Of a stretch of 64,000 bases of DNA, positions 22,699 through 34,600 are shown in pieces (the first letter of the stretch is position 1; each line of letters starts with the position of its first letter). Origin of the DNA: Linnemannia elongata. Taxonomy: Eukaryota > Mortierellomycota > Mortierellomycetes > Mortierellales > Mortierellaceae. Under the pieces are notes generated by a model. The model worked only from the letters and a program-made list of their open reading frames with translations, had not been told where the DNA came from and did not search any database. A program made the position numbers and the translations under genes. Where the stretch lies: positions 744,001 through 808,000 of the forward strand of contig JAXBDG010000007.1 in assembly GCA_036320915.1 (NCBI GenBank). The letters are read 5' to 3'.

Positions 22699-24064
22699 TC
22701 ATGGTCGTTGTTGGTACTTGGTTTGTATACCCTTTTCTGCGATAAAGCAGTAACATCGGAAAAAAAAATAGTGGTAGAAACCTTCAAAACGGCCAACGGA
22801 GTATTGTTGTTTGTTTTGTTTTCTACGGAGTGTCTTTGGGACACAAGTACATGGGCAAGTTGGTGTTTTTACAAAAGAGCTTTTTTGTTGTCATAGGTAG
22901 CCCTTGACTAAGCGAGATTGGAATCGTTGATACCATGGATGTATATGTTCGCCGTTTCACCATGTGGGTATAGGGGCCAGCGATTCACACGACTCAAGAT
23001 TTGTGTTAAATAAATCTTGAATATGCGTGTGAAAGTGAAGTTTCTTTGTCAGCGCGTGTTGAGCTTCTCGCACCCATTGGGTCATTTCATTGATTGACGC
23101 TTTTCTCAATGTTCATTTGGTGCAGAGAACGAAACGTCGAAATGGATGAGTAAAATAGCCCATGGAACAGGAAGTACTGAAACAAAGAAGACAAAAAAAT
23201 ATCGCGTCGCGTGTGAGGAGATCGAACGACTAAACGAACAAAAGAAAAGGGAAACACGGTTGTCGGAGATGTGGAGTAAGAGACCGAAGGAAACAAAAGG
23301 GAGTTTGAACAAAAAAGGTCAAAAAAAAAAAAAAAAAGAATACGTGTCGCTGTTCAAAAAGCAGGAAAAAAAAAAGTACACGAGCAAAAGAAATCCGGAG
23401 GTATGTCGTTTATATCTGTCAGTTGAAAAGAAAGAGCTATATGGTCTCGATGGGAAGGGAGCAATGCTTGGGAAGAAAAGCAGACAAAGAGGGGAAAGGG
23501 GAGTGGGACGAAAAAAAAAAAGCAGGGCCGATCTGTTATTTGTTGTTCCTTGGGCAGTTGCAAGATGACCGTTGACCGTTGGTTGGTCCTTGGTCGTTGG
23601 TGGTGAAGGGAAAAAAAAGAAAAAAAATGCCAACGGTTAAAGTTATTGATTCTGCAACGGGAAAAAATCCAACAGCAAAGAAGACCACTCGTTTTCCTTG
23701 GCCAATTGCCAATTGCAGAAGACAGAACAGATTGGATTGAGTTCAATGGTATGTGGGAGACTTGAGAGAGAGTAAAAAAGGTTCTCTACCCCGATGTGCC
23801 TGAATTGTATGTAAGAAAAATGAGCTTCAAGGAGAAAAAAATAAACATTGCCATTGCATGCAGGCTGACATACAACACAAAGCCCACAACAATTGAGCAC
23901 TTTTCTTCTTACAATTCAAAGTCAAAAACAGGCAGCGAAAGTAAGGAATTGACAGAGGCAGGGTCGAGTCATGGTTGAACAAAGAAAAGGAGAGGATGAG
24001 GGTTTGTCTATGATGAGGAAAGAAAGAGAGGGACCATTGAGAGCATTCATGGTCATCCGAGAAC

Positions 24065-24089
24065 AAAAAAAAAAAAAAAAAAAAAAAAA
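24065..24089. repeat. Poly(A) homopolymer, 25 nt
   Basis: An A run within the long low-complexity spacer. Confidence 0.9.
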
Positions 24090-24825
24090 GAAATAAAAAG
24101 TGAGCCCTGTTTGGCTTATTTTATTTTTGGGGGCAAGGGCAGGGCAGGGTAAGGTAGGGTATGAAATGAGACAAGGCACACGTAAGGGTTCGCTCTTGCT
24201 TGTTGTTATTCTATTCCAAGGGGAGACGGAGAGAGAGGAGAAGCGGCCAAACACTGTTCAGGCAACCAAGGACACATAAACAAATCAATACCCTGTTTGT
24301 TGTTGTTTTTTGTTGTTAGAGTTGATATCGATAAAGGTGTAGTCTTGCTTGCCTCGCTTGAACAACAAGCTGAAATGGTAATAGAGAGTAGAGATTAGGG
24401 GGTATGTTGTGTATTGTCTACATAACACGCTGTCATCAAAACGAATTGATAAAAGAAGTGGGCACAACGCAAGCAAGGGAGAGGGAGTGAAGGTACAATG
24501 GAAGGATGGGGTGAGTCGAAAAGGGAGGAATGATAGGCTACTCCTTCTCCTTCTCCTTGTTCTTCGTCTTCTTCCTTTGAACTTGTTCTTTGACTAGTCT
24601 TGTCACATTGGACACTTGTTCTCTTTCTCTGACCCCTTCTTCCCCACCAGATGTTCGTTGCAGGGAGACAAAAAAGTCCATGAGAAAGATGGCCATCTAA
24701 TCCGATTCCCCCCTTGTTGAATAACAGCGACATAACAACAAATGCAACGTAAAGCGGACGCAATCGACTAAAAAAATGGCATTGGACTGAGTTCTGCACA
24801 CAAGGACAAGGGGTAGACAAGCGAA

Positions 24826-24830
<5 letters not shown>

Positions 24831-24894
<64 letters not shown>
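24831..24894. repeat. (AG)32 microsatellite
   Basis: 32 uninterrupted AG units, the longest dinucleotide repeat in the window, about 1.3 kb upstream of the PH-domain start codon. Confidence 0.95.
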
Positions 24895-24897
<3 letters not shown>

Positions 24898-26076
24898 GGG
24901 AGGGACCAGAGGCGAAGGCGATAAGAAGAGCAAGAAAGAAGGAAAAAAAAAAGAAGAGATGCGAGCATGCAAGGATAGGATGCAAGGGTATGTGTATTGA
25001 ATTGCAGTGAAGGGGGAGGAGGAGAGGAAGAGGAGGGGGCAGGTAACAAAAGAGACAAGACAAGGCAGGAAGGAGGGTTGCAACAGGAGAAGAAGAATGT
25101 TGATGAGAATGGCGATGGTTGAATGGTACATCCTCACATCCACATTGATGGATATAATTGTTACCATTGACCACATTGGCGAATACATGCCCCTTCTCTC
25201 CATCATCAGATATGATCCATCGCCCAACCACCCATCACCCATCGCCGTCTTCTATCGATATCGATCAACTTCCCCTTCTCCCACACAAAACGGACCCTGC
25301 CAGGGCACCCAAAAAAAAAAAAGAAAAAAAAAAAAAAAAAAAAAAGTCAATTCTTCCCTTTTCTCCTCTTTGTTTCCCCTCTTCTCTGTTTCCTTTTCTT
25401 CTCCCCCTACTTTCCACCTTCCACCCTCCTTCTTTCTTTCTTACTCCCTCTCCCCACTGTTCTCCCTCTTCCGCCTCTTGTTTCCTTTTCTTTCACACCT
25501 TCATTCACTTCTTCTCCGCCTCCATCCTCACCCTTTCTTACTCGCGCTTCACTCTCATACTCATTCTTACCCATATACCCCTCCACCACATCCCCCCCTG
25601 CCCGCCTCCCATTCGACACCCACATACACACACACACACGCACCCACACACACAAAAACATCACACCTTCTCCTACTTCTCCATATATACTCCACCATTC
25701 TTACATTCCCTCACTCCCGCTTTCTCGTTCTCCTCCCCTGATCACTCTCTTTCCCACCTTGTTTACTCCAAAGACGCGTTCCCACTCTCTCACTCCCTCT
25801 CTTTTTACTCTGTTTGTTTTCTTTTGTTCGTTTAGTTGAATGTAAGTTTGTCTGTTGATGAATGCGTCTGAGTGTGGACAAAGATACCCTCTCTTTTGTT
25901 CTCTTGGTCCCTTTCCCTCCCTTTTTTTGACAAGAGGGAATAGTCACTTCCTGTTGGATATGTTCCTCCGACGACTGAGACAGCCTACCCTCCCCTTCGG
26001 TACCTGACAATTTTATTTTTTATTCTTGATCGTCACTGAACTGATAGCATCACCACAGCTACTACTCCCTGCAATA

Positions 26077-26131
26077 ACCAACCAACCAACCAACCAACCT
26101 TTCTACAACAAACAAACAAACAAACAAACAA
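26077..26131. repeat. (CCAA)n and (CAAA)n tetranucleotide runs
   Basis: About five ACCA/CCAA units (26077-26098) followed shortly by six CAAA units (26107-26131). They lie 86-140 nt before the PH-domain ATG, probably in the 5' UTR. Confidence 0.85.
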
Positions 26132-26217
26132 CGAACTACATCCTTCGAAAACCTTTAACCTGGATCTCCTTTTGCAAAGGGCTAAAGGGCTAAAAAAGGC
26201 TTCCTCCTACCTCTCCA

Positions 26218-29200
26218 ATGCTGCGCAAAAAGTCGTCGTTCTCGAGCCACTCCTCGTCCCATACGCACTCCCCCCTCCCCGGCTCTCGCAGCAGCAGTTC
26301 CGCCAGTAACCATCGACACAACCACAACCACTCCATCTCGTCCTCATACTCATACAACCCTCACCAAGACTATCACAATCACCATTACAACCAACAACAA
26401 CAAACCCCTACTAGTGGGGTTCGACGAGCTCTCTCCTCCCTCCAAAACGCGCTCACCCCATCGCGTTCCTCCTCTACTATCGAGCGCAAAAAGGCGACCT
26501 CGACCTTTGCTCAACAACAACAACAACTTCAAGGCCATCCAAGTCGGCACGGCGACAGCAACAGCGGCTCCAACACAAGTGACAGTATCAGTCTCGGTAT
26601 CACCCACGCCGATTCATCCTACTCTGCCCACTCCAACGGCACCTCCGACTCGTTCTTATCCCCTGCAACAATGACACCCTTGACCACCACCGACGACGAT
26701 AGCTCCACCATCGCCAGTACTCATCTTCAACAGCAACAACAACAGAGGATCCCACGGTCCCGCCAAGTGAGTAAGAACGGCTCGTTGTCGTCGTCCTTTA
26801 CCTCACCCTTGAGTGCCTATCCTCACTCCGATCTATCCAACCAGCTCGACGCCACTCTCTACTCGCATCACCGCCAATCGTCATCCCTCTACAGAGGCGA
26901 AGATGGCAAAGACAGCAGACTGGAGACAAGCAGCATTGTCAGCGGTAAATCCGGTACCATCTCGGCCTCGGTTTCGACTGTCACCTCGACCATTATGGCC
27001 AGTCCATCAGCCAGCAACGGGGGACCCTTCCAACTTCGCGTCCGCCACCTCGAACAGGGCGCATCATACACCGGATACTTGACAAAGTTCTCGTCAAGAA
27101 CCTTCTTCTCGCGCAAGCAATGGAAGCGTCGGTACTTTGTCCTCAACCAGCAGTCTCTCCACTGCTTCAAATCATCCGATCCTCAGCATCCATTGCTCGA
27201 GACGCTCGAGCTGTGTGCAGAGACCATCGTCTGCGTCACAGACATCTTTTCAGGCAAGCGCTATTGTCTCCAAATCACCAGTCCAGGCCAAAAGAACTGG
27301 TACGTCCTTGCCGACTCTGCCAATGAACTCTCGGGTTGGTTGAGGCAGCTCAAGGGAACTGTCTTTCGCTGCCGCAACCCTCAGCAGGCAATGGACCAAG
27401 ATCCTCTTTACCAGTATCAGCAACTGCAGCTGTCAGAGTCGCGACCAAGGACGCACTACTCCGACTCGTCCGAATGGTCGGATCTGTCGTCAGCGGCCTC
27501 TTATGGTTTGGTCGATAGCAACGGTATGCCCTCGTCAGTCCCGCCGTTCGCCAGCAACAACAGCACCCATGCCAGCAGTTACCTCTCCAACCTCTCCCGG
27601 TCGTCCTCGCCTCTTCCAACACCCCCTCGTCGCCCTCCACATCCATCTGAGCGCCATGACCTCTACGTGGTCACACCCGGTGGGGGCCTGAACCCACACC
27701 CTCGTCCAATGACGCCTTCCTTCTCCCCCATCGCAACAGGAGGTGGAGAGTCGACTCTGGGCCAAGAGCAAGTCGTCAAAAGGCAGGACGACCACCGTCA
27801 CCGCAGCATCAACAAAAGCAATGCTGTTATCGATGGGAACGATAACAACGCCAACAGCAATAACGCAGTCTCGTCGGGACAATTGTCGTCCGACTATGCA
27901 AGTTTTGGAGAAGTTATGGAGCGGGCAGAAGCAGTTTCTCCCGAGCCCGTCGTCCAAGGACAAGGGAGTTCAGGGGAGGTCGTGGAAGGAACACGACTTC
28001 TATCCTTCCCACACGAATCCAACCACCTACCCCCTCAATCTTCTCGTCAACAGCAAAAGAAGAATCAGCAGAAGCGGGACTCTTCCCTGGCAGAATTTTC
28101 CAGCGACCTTGATCTATTTACGCAAGCAGGAGGGGGTGCCCTTGCAGCCCGCCGTGGGAGTTCCAGCAGCAGTACGTTCAGCGGCAGCAGTGGGAGCAAC
28201 AGTCGACGCGTTTCTGTGGTCATCGACCGACCCGAGGCCATGATTACCCTCCCGAGACGCAGCTCCCAGAGACTGATGGGAAGTCCCTCGCGTCCTATGA
28301 GTCCCGTCTCATCCAGGCCCATGAGTCCCAACGCCAATCGTCCCAGTCCACGATCGTCCCTCGTCGTCACTCCTCCGCCACGCAGTATCCATCGGCCAAC
28401 AAGCGTCTCTGTCCGTCACTCGACCCAGATTCTCTCTCCTCTCCAGATCGCTACCCAGAACCTTCAGCAGGGCATTAGGGCGGCGGCAGATCAGAATCGA
28501 CCTATGTCACCCTCGGACGGCTTTCAGCGACCCGGCTCGAGATTGAGTCATTTCCGTTATCCCAGCAACGTCGGTCTAATCCACGATCGATCGCCTAATG
28601 GTTTCGGCAGAGTGAGTCTGGATCGCCCTACGTCGCCCACGTCTGCCGCTCTGGCCTCACCCCCGACGTCTCCTCTGCCCGAGCCCCCTCGTTCTGAGTC
28701 GGTCTCACCTGTCCGTGCTCTGAGGCATTCGTTGTCGAACAGTTCGCCATCGTCCCACCGCATCTCGATTGTCCCTCGTCACCACGACCCTGATTTGTTG
28801 GTGTCGCACCGTGCGAATCCTCGTTCCCGCGCACAATCTCAAGAGTCTGCCTTGGTCTCTCGTACACACGACAAACACTTTGTGCAGCCTTCTCAACAGC
28901 ACCCTCATCGTGCGAGCAGCCCCTTGCCTGCCTTTGCTAGTGCGATACCTCTGCGTGATACTACCGACGGCGGTCAAGCCAACGACGACCACGATGGTCA
29001 AGATGCAGTCTCTAGGAAGCACATCTCCCTGCCCGTGCACAGCAAACTCGCTCTGCCTCCTCCTCCCAAGGGTCAGCAGCCCGATGCTCCTACTCAACAT
29101 CATCACCACCATCATCAATACCAACACAACACGTTCCCTCGTCAGCACAAGCACTCCCTGTCGAATGCCTCGGTCAGCTCAATGTCCTCTCAGACATCGT

Positions 29201-29949
29201 CGACCCATTCTTTCCCTGCTGGAATTGCAACCTTTGGTGGTGCTGTTGCTCGCAAGAACGGCGGCCGCGATTCAGCTCTCTCTGCGCGTCTCTCGACTTT
29301 GGTCCCCATCCCTGTCGGCTCCGTCTCGCCAGTCTCTCTGCCTCCCCAGACTGCTCTGCCTCCAATCCCTGGCTCTGTTCCTTCCCTTCCAACTTCTCCC
29401 TTGCCCACGCCCCCTACCAGTGGCAAGGTCGAAGTTGTTCTTATTCCTTCTGCCAGGGGTGATGATAAAGACGTTGCTTCTGTTGATGATGATGCCGCTA
29501 CTGCTGTTGCTGCAGTGCCACTGACGGACCTGCCTACACCGCCTACTTCTGTTGAAGTCGCACTGCCGTCGACCACCTTGCCTACGCATTTGGCTGATGT
29601 GCAAGAGGAGGCGCATGTCGAAAGCGTCATCGATCATCAGAAGGACAGCGATGCCAAAGTCGACCCATTATCAGAGGATGTAGCTCCTGCCACAGTCGCT
29701 GATGCTGTTGTTGAGCAGAGTCCATCGAAGGCGTTCGAGATGATCTTGGAGGAGACTGAAGAGGCCGATGTCTCTGGATCTGAGTTGGCCAACGACAAAG
29801 AAGACCCTACTACTACCACCACTACTACTAGCACTATTACAACAACTACCAAGGACCTTCCCGAGGAGCAAAAGGAGCACGAGGAGGATGAGCAGGAAGA
29901 CATCGTTGCCAACTTGGCGATTGAGTCTGCTTCTCCTATCTCTTCTTAA
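26218..29949 (+). CDS. Large PH-domain protein, otherwise disordered
   Basis: A single uninterrupted frame of 1243 aa. The only clear domain is a pleckstrin homology domain at about residues 283-386. It runs from GYLTKFSSRTFFSRKQWKRRYFVLN through the beta strands to the C-terminal helix ANELSGWLRQLKG, with the invariant helix Trp. The basic KQWKRR loop between strands 1 and 2 is the position that contacts phosphoinositides in lipid-binding PH domains. The rest is Ser/Pro/Gln/His-rich: poly-Ser near the N-terminus, several poly-Gln tracts, repeated RPMSP and LPTPPTS motifs (possible CDK/MAPK sites or SH3 ligands), a poly-His patch (about residue 963) and an acidic C-terminus. A membrane-recruited signalling or polarity scaffold is a reasonable inference. 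I do not recognise a named orthologue. It is convergent with the oxygenase gene. Confidence 0.88.
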   Translation: MLRKKSSFSSHSSSHTHSPLPGSRSSSSASNHRHNHNHSISSSYSYNPHQDYHNHHYNQQQQTPTSGVRRALSSLQNALTPSRSSSTIERKKATSTFAQQQQQLQGHPSRHGDSNSGSNTSDSISLGITHADSSYSAHSNGTSDSFLSPATMTPLTTTDDDSSTIASTHLQQQQQQRIPRSRQVSKNGSLSSSFTSPLSAYPHSDLSNQLDATLYSHHRQSSSLYRGEDGKDSRLETSSIVSGKSGTISASVSTVTSTIMASPSASNGGPFQLRVRHLEQGASYTGYLTKFSSRTFFSRKQWKRRYFVLNQQSLHCFKSSDPQHPLLETLELCAETIVCVTDIFSGKRYCLQITSPGQKNWYVLADSANELSGWLRQLKGTVFRCRNPQQAMDQDPLYQYQQLQLSESRPRTHYSDSSEWSDLSSAASYGLVDSNGMPSSVPPFASNNSTHASSYLSNLSRSSSPLPTPPRRPPHPSERHDLYVVTPGGGLNPHPRPMTPSFSPIATGGGESTLGQEQVVKRQDDHRHRSINKSNAVIDGNDNNANSNNAVSSGQLSSDYASFGEVMERAEAVSPEPVVQGQGSSGEVVEGTRLLSFPHESNHLPPQSSRQQQKKNQQKRDSSLAEFSSDLDLFTQAGGGALAARRGSSSSSTFSGSSGSNSRRVSVVIDRPEAMITLPRRSSQRLMGSPSRPMSPVSSRPMSPNANRPSPRSSLVVTPPPRSIHRPTSVSVRHSTQILSPLQIATQNLQQGIRAAADQNRPMSPSDGFQRPGSRLSHFRYPSNVGLIHDRSPNGFGRVSLDRPTSPTSAALASPPTSPLPEPPRSESVSPVRALRHSLSNSSPSSHRISIVPRHHDPDLLVSHRANPRSRAQSQESALVSRTHDKHFVQPSQQHPHRASSPLPAFASAIPLRDTTDGGQANDDHDGQDAVSRKHISLPVHSKLALPPPPKGQQPDAPTQHHHHHHQYQHNTFPRQHKHSLSNASVSSMSSQTSSTHSFPAGIATFGGAVARKNGGRDSALSARLSTLVPIPVGSVSPVSLPPQTALPPIPGSVPSLPTSPLPTPPTSGKVEVVLIPSARGDDKDVASVDDDAATAVAAVPLTDLPTPPTSVEVALPSTTLPTHLADVQEEAHVESVIDHQKDSDAKVDPLSEDVAPATVADAVVEQSPSKAFEMILEETEEADVSGSELANDKEDPTTTTTTTSTITTTTKDLPEEQKEHEEDEQEDIVANLAIESASPISS

Positions 29950-30321
29950 ACTCTCTGGTCCATATACCCTATTTCTTAAACCCCCATTATCCATTTTTTT
30001 TCGTCAAAGCGCTTTCCTTTGTTTCATCATTTTTTCTTCCATCTCTTTTCGCGTATCTGCACTAATTTCCCGAATACCCCCCACATCCACCATTCTGTCG
30101 CTGTTGTGCTTTCTTTCGTTTCCTTTTTTTTTTTTCCTTCATTCATCTTAATTCTTACCTATTTTTACTTCCTAATAAAATTACTACTTCATTGTCATTC
30201 ACCTCTATCCATCCTCCGCAAACCAATTGACAGAAAAGTCTGGCTTTGTGTATGTTATTCATTTTAACATTCAGGTATATTTATGTGAGAGAGAGAGAAC
30301 GAGAAAAAGCGGGGGGATTGT
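29950..30321. other. Convergent 3' spacer, PH gene / oxygenase gene
   Basis: 372 nt between two stop codons. It contains the PH-gene AATAAA at 30174-30179 and a short (GA) run (about 30287-30299). Nothing else is seen. Confidence 0.6.
30174..30179 (+). terminator. Poly(A) signal of the PH-domain gene
   Basis: AATAAA 225 nt after the stop codon in T-rich sequence. Confidence 0.45.
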
Positions 30322-31161
30322 CTATCTAACAAAGGTAGGTCGAGGCCCGTAGAGAATATCGCCTCTAACAACATACTTGACTCCTTCAACAACCCGACTT
30401 CCCTCATGAACCAAATCATGCTGGAAAATCAACGCCTGGCCCGTCCGACACGCCACCGCAACTCTCTCCACCTCCTTTTCCTCCTCCGCCTTCCTTCCCT
30501 TCTTTGCCATGCTGCCCACACCGGGCAGTCTTCCAAACGACAGTTCGTTCAAGAAACTCGTCTCGCCACCCTTGAGTCCATCATCACCATCCTTCTCGCC
30601 GCCGTTAAGATAAAACTGGATCGTGATCTTTGTTACATCGCCAGATCCATCGGTCCGTCGATACTCTCCATCCATATGTGGCGCGAATTGGTCCCCAGGG
30701 TGGTATTTCAAGAACCTCAACCGCTCATTCATCCCCACAACGGGACGTCCCTCCCAAACCGGGGGGATGTGCGCCTTCACACGCTCCCAGAGCTCCCTCA
30801 CAAACTGGACATCATCCACGATACACCGTTTCCCGTCTCGGTAACCCGGCATATGGATTCCTGCACCTGCGCCAGCACCTGTGCCACCAACGTTAACAAG
30901 TGCGACGTCGTAGCCGAGGGATTCTGTTCTTTGGATCATGGCCTGGCATTCTTGCGGGGTGAGGACGTCGGAGAGGGTGAGGGCTGTGATGGTTTCGGCT
31001 TGACGGTTCCTGGAGAGGAGGGGTTTTAAGTCGAGGTAGGTTGGAACAGGTGGAGATTCGGTGAGGATGTGCTGAGTCCTGTAGGGGTTGAGGATGGACC
31101 GGAGAGGGTGGGTGTCGTCCTTTTGAGCCAAGGACTGGTACTGTATTTTCGACGACATCAT
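30322..31161 (-). CDS. 2-oxoglutarate/Fe(II)-dependent oxygenase, prolyl 4-hydroxylase-like
   Basis: Single-exon gene, 279 aa. The double-stranded beta-helix fold is recognisable by the iron facial triad His162-x-Asp164 (in FAPHMDGEYRR) and distal His252 (in HDLVHEGSRV). Arg266 (VVRGDIL) is in the position that binds the 2-oxoglutarate carboxylate. It therefore has the residues needed to hydroxylate a substrate with O2, Fe(II) and 2OG. The arrangement resembles small prolyl 4-hydroxylase-type enzymes. A Gly/Ala repeat (residues 92-101) and a Lys/Glu-rich insert (about 220-233) look like surface loops. No signal peptide or membrane segment is seen, so a cytosolic or nuclear location is likely. 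Translation could start at either of two adjacent Met codons. The substrate cannot be deduced. Confidence 0.85.
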   Translation of the reverse strand: MMSSKIQYQSLAQKDDTHPLRSILNPYRTQHILTESPPVPTYLDLKPLLSRNRQAETITALTLSDVLTPQECQAMIQRTESLGYDVALVNVGGTGAGAGAGIHMPGYRDGKRCIVDDVQFVRELWERVKAHIPPVWEGRPVVGMNERLRFLKYHPGDQFAPHMDGEYRRTDGSGDVTKITIQFYLNGGEKDGDDGLKGGETSFLNELSFGRLPGVGSMAKKGRKAEEEKEVERVAVACRTGQALIFQHDLVHEGSRVVEGVKYVVRGDILYGPRPTFVR

Positions 31162-31314
31162 TTTTTGTTGCTTTGTTGGGAGAGTGCTTGGGCTCTTGGT
31201 TGAGGTTTCGGGGAGTTTTGAGTCTCTGAAGTGTTATTGTCCTGTGAGGAGGTAAAGATGTGTTGTTGGATGAGAAGAAGGAAGAAAAAAGACGAAGAGT
31301 GTTTGCCCTTTCGC

Positions 31315-31320
31315 TTTATA
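31315..31320 (-). promoter_or_regulatory. Possible TATA box of the oxygenase gene
   Basis: Plus strand TTTATA, minus strand TATAAA, in an otherwise GC-mixed stretch upstream of the start at 31161. Spacing is only suggestive. Confidence 0.3.
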
Positions 31321-31618
31321 AGTTTGGGTGAGGGGTGGGGCTGAGTAAACGATGAATGGCATCACAAACGTGGACAATCCATTTCTCGTTTTACTGTGCC
31401 ACCAATTGTCTCAAAATTGATTTTTCGTTTCACAGCCCTTTCTCTCTTTGTCCAGCCTTTGTGGTCCGGGGCTAATTGCTGCGCGACCTTATTCTGCCAT
31501 GACAACATCTTCAACATTATTCAGATTCCCTTTCCTTTCTTTTCTTTTCTGGTAGTGCCGCCATCTCGCTCTTTCCCCTCCCCTTACTGCTATCTGTTTT
31601 TATCACCATCGATCTTGA

Positions 31619-31624
31619 TTTATT
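31619..31624 (-). terminator. Possible poly(A) signal of the DPP8/9-like gene
   Basis: TTTATT on the plus strand, AATAAA on the minus strand, 15 nt past the stop codon; this is close but usable. Confidence 0.35.
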
Positions 31625-31639
31625 CAAGTAAATCGAGAT

Positions 31640-34600
31640 TTAGAGGTTTTTCTTCAGCAACCAAAACATCAAGGTCTCAAAGTGCTCATTAACCCTAGCA
31701 TCCCTCAACCCATGCCGCTCCGTCGGATAGATCTGAATCTGATGCGGCTTATTACTCCGGACCAAATCCGCGACTAGCATCTCCGTATTCTTGAAGTGCA
31801 CATTTTCGTCAATAAGCCCATGTGCAATCAAGAGCCGGTTCTCGCTATCTGGGAACCGATCCACCCAGTTCAACAAGTTGCTCTTGTCGTACCCTTCCTT
31901 ATTCTCCTGGACAAGGCCCATATACCGCTCCGTGTACGCGGTGTTGTACAGCTCCCATTGCGTGACGGGGGCACCTGCAATTGCAATCTTGAAGATTTGT
32001 GGGTATTGTGCAAGCGCCATCAACGTCAAGTATCCGCCTAAGTTTGTTCAAATCAGCCACGTATGTTAGACAAAAAAAAAAAAATCCAATTTTAACCTTG
32101 CAACAGAAATGAGCAGTAGGAACTCACCATAGCTCCAGCCAGAGATGGCCACGCGATCAATATCAACAAGACCACCATTCTCAGGTTTCGCCAGGAACTG
32201 CAACCCCTCAACCTGGTCCTGAATCTCAATCTGACCCATCTGGTACCGCAGTCGCCCCTCAAACTCTACTCCTCGATCGTTGCTGCCCCGTCCATCAATC
32301 ATCACCACTGCATATCCCAGCCGCGTCGCAAGGAACACTCTCAAAAACTTTGGCAGCTTGTACTCGTTCGTTACCATCTGTGACCGTGGTCCTCCATAGA
32401 TCGAGACCAGGGTCGGGTATTTTTGACCCACAATGTAGTTCGCGGGCCGGTACAGACATCCATGCAGCTGTACATCGTCCGAACTCATGAATGTGAAAAA
32501 CTCTGCGACTGGGTGATGGGTCGCATTGATCACGCCTCCTGCGGACGAAGAGGAGGGAGGCGCGCTTGAGGAGGCTTGGGTAGTTGGTACAAATCGAAGA
32601 CTCGACTTGCGACCTCCTGCTCCTGCCGAGGAACTCAACACCATTCCCAAATCCTGTTGTTGAGGCTGTGGTTGGATCGACTTTGGGCTCGACAGAAGGC
32701 TTGATGAAAGGAGGTGGCTCGCCAGGAATCCTGAAATCGAGTTCATCGATCCCGTTTTGAAGCTTCCGAACGCAGTCTCTATCCGAGGTGGATTCACAAA
32801 TGACTCTGACCGAGACCGGGCATGTCCAAGAGGAGTCGAGGAAGATACAATCGGCGCCTGTCGAATCTTCTTAGCCGAAAGATTGGCAATCCCCTCACGA
32901 AGCACAAATGCATGCGAAGAAATCTTGGGGAACTGACAGCCGCACATGCACCACTCTGCTTCTTTCCTGCCGACGTTCTCCATTGGCGACAGGGGTGACG
33001 GTGACCGGGAGTGGCGGCAATCGCTCCACCGAAGATAAAGAACTGCACAGGCAGGGCTGTGGTCGACACTTGAATACATGGTCAGAAACCGATTCTTGAC
33101 CACGTCGACAGTAACCTGATGACTGTATCCCAACTCAGTCAGCCGCTTAACATTTCCTGGTTGAGCTCCTCTGGCATAACTGGCGACATAGAGATGCGTC
33201 TCCAGCACTGTATCCTGTTTGGCTGTAAAGTAGACGAGTTGGCGCTTGGTGTCGACAGTGATGGACTTGTCGACGACCTGGTAGTTCCCACTGGTAATGG
33301 GGACAATCTTCGATCCTGTCCGTGTCGAGTGTGTGGCCAGATACAGCTGCCGGAATCCCGTCCGTTCAGAGGGCACGATAAACTGGATAACATCGTCCCT
33401 TGTCGAGTCTTCATCGAGAACAAATTCTTCTGGTGACAAAAACTGCGTGATATCCGTCACGTTGATCCAGTAGTCGCTCCGTTCCTCAAAGATAATCCGG
33501 ATTCGACTTGCCAGTTCGGCCTCTGCCTGCTCAGTTGACTCTGCCTGCTCTGCAACCGACATGAAGCAATCTAGCGGAATAGCAAGAATAGCCGTGTTCT
33601 GTTGCCTGCGGTCCAATATCTGCACCCATACACTATGTCATATAGGAGAAATAATATGATTGTTAATATTGACGCGAGGGTAAAGTCAACTTAAGAAATC
33701 CTGAGTAGAATGTGTGTTACCTCTCGCCGCCGGGAAGCCAGCCAAAGCGAACAATGTACTCTATCCATGGGAACATTTTGTAAAGTGAAACCCTGCCCCA
33801 CAGGCGCTTGTGCAGAGGCTCAGGGACAACATCCTATAAATTACGCCACCAAAAAAATATATTCTCGTCAACATTCTGTCAAAGAGCATCTGAAACAGCC
33901 AAATAGTCAGACGAGAAGGAGAATTCTACTCACATCATCGCGTAACCGAGGCACAAACTCGACAATCTGAATATCCGAGACAGCGTTGGGCGTGCCTGCA
34001 TGCGGGTATCTGTACTCCTCAAACTCGGGGTGCATGCCCTGTCTTGGAATCACAACCAGATCCACCATTGCCTCGGAGACTTGCAGATAAAGAATCCTTT
34101 CCGTTGTCCTCGACGACGAAGAGTTGACTGCGGGAACGGGGAAACTTCCGGAAAGGATAGGTGGCGACAATGAGGTGGGAGATGGCGTTGTGAATGTCGA
34201 GTTGGGTGAGGAAGTTGCTGGGCTGGGGGAGAATGAGTCATGGTTCTGATAGTGCTGCATCGAGTGCTGCGGGTGCGGCTGAGTTAAGGGCATCGAAGGC
34301 ACTGTCTGAGGGGGTGATGCAGGCTGTACATTTGTGGTCGGTGTCGGGAATCGAGGCGGTGGACTGGGCCGCATTGGTGTCGAGGGTGCCCAGCAGTAGT
34401 TTGAGAAGCGATGAAACTCTTCCTGCATGACAAATTCGGCAATGCCGCAGCTAATGTCGGATTTCTTCTTATTCCTTGAGCAAAATGTGAGCTGTGTCTC
34501 GACGCCTCCAAGGGTCATGACCCAAATGTCCTGATCTCGAGTAAACGCCACCAAATCCAATTCTGATCCGCCCAGTTTTGGATCTACCCTCGTCGATGAT

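Larger units (their letters stand above)
21371..26217. other. 4.85 kb low-complexity spacer before the PH-domain gene
   Basis: I find no conserved coding sequence. Frames here are Ser/Phe/Leu or Lys/Arg/Glu artefacts of homopyrimidine and homopurine sequence. It holds A runs (21490-21545, 24065-24089, 25311-25345), a 64-nt (AG)n tract (24831-24894) and an imperfect duplicated CCATGG-rich block (22600-22698). A long C/T-rich stretch runs from about 25346 to 25830, then CCAA and CAAA tetranucleotide runs just before the PH gene. The right half is likely its extended promoter and 5' UTR. Confidence 0.6.
31162..31639. promoter_or_regulatory. Promoter of the oxygenase gene and 3' flank of the DPP gene
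   Basis: 478 nt. On the minus strand a TATAAA-like element lies at 31320-31315, about 155 nt upstream of the oxygenase start. The left boundary of the DPP8/9-like gene follows at 31640. Confidence 0.4.

Noticed and set aside
24395..25231. 278-codon minus-strand frame
   Set aside because: Mostly Ser-Leu repeats read from the (AG)32 tract; translation artefact.
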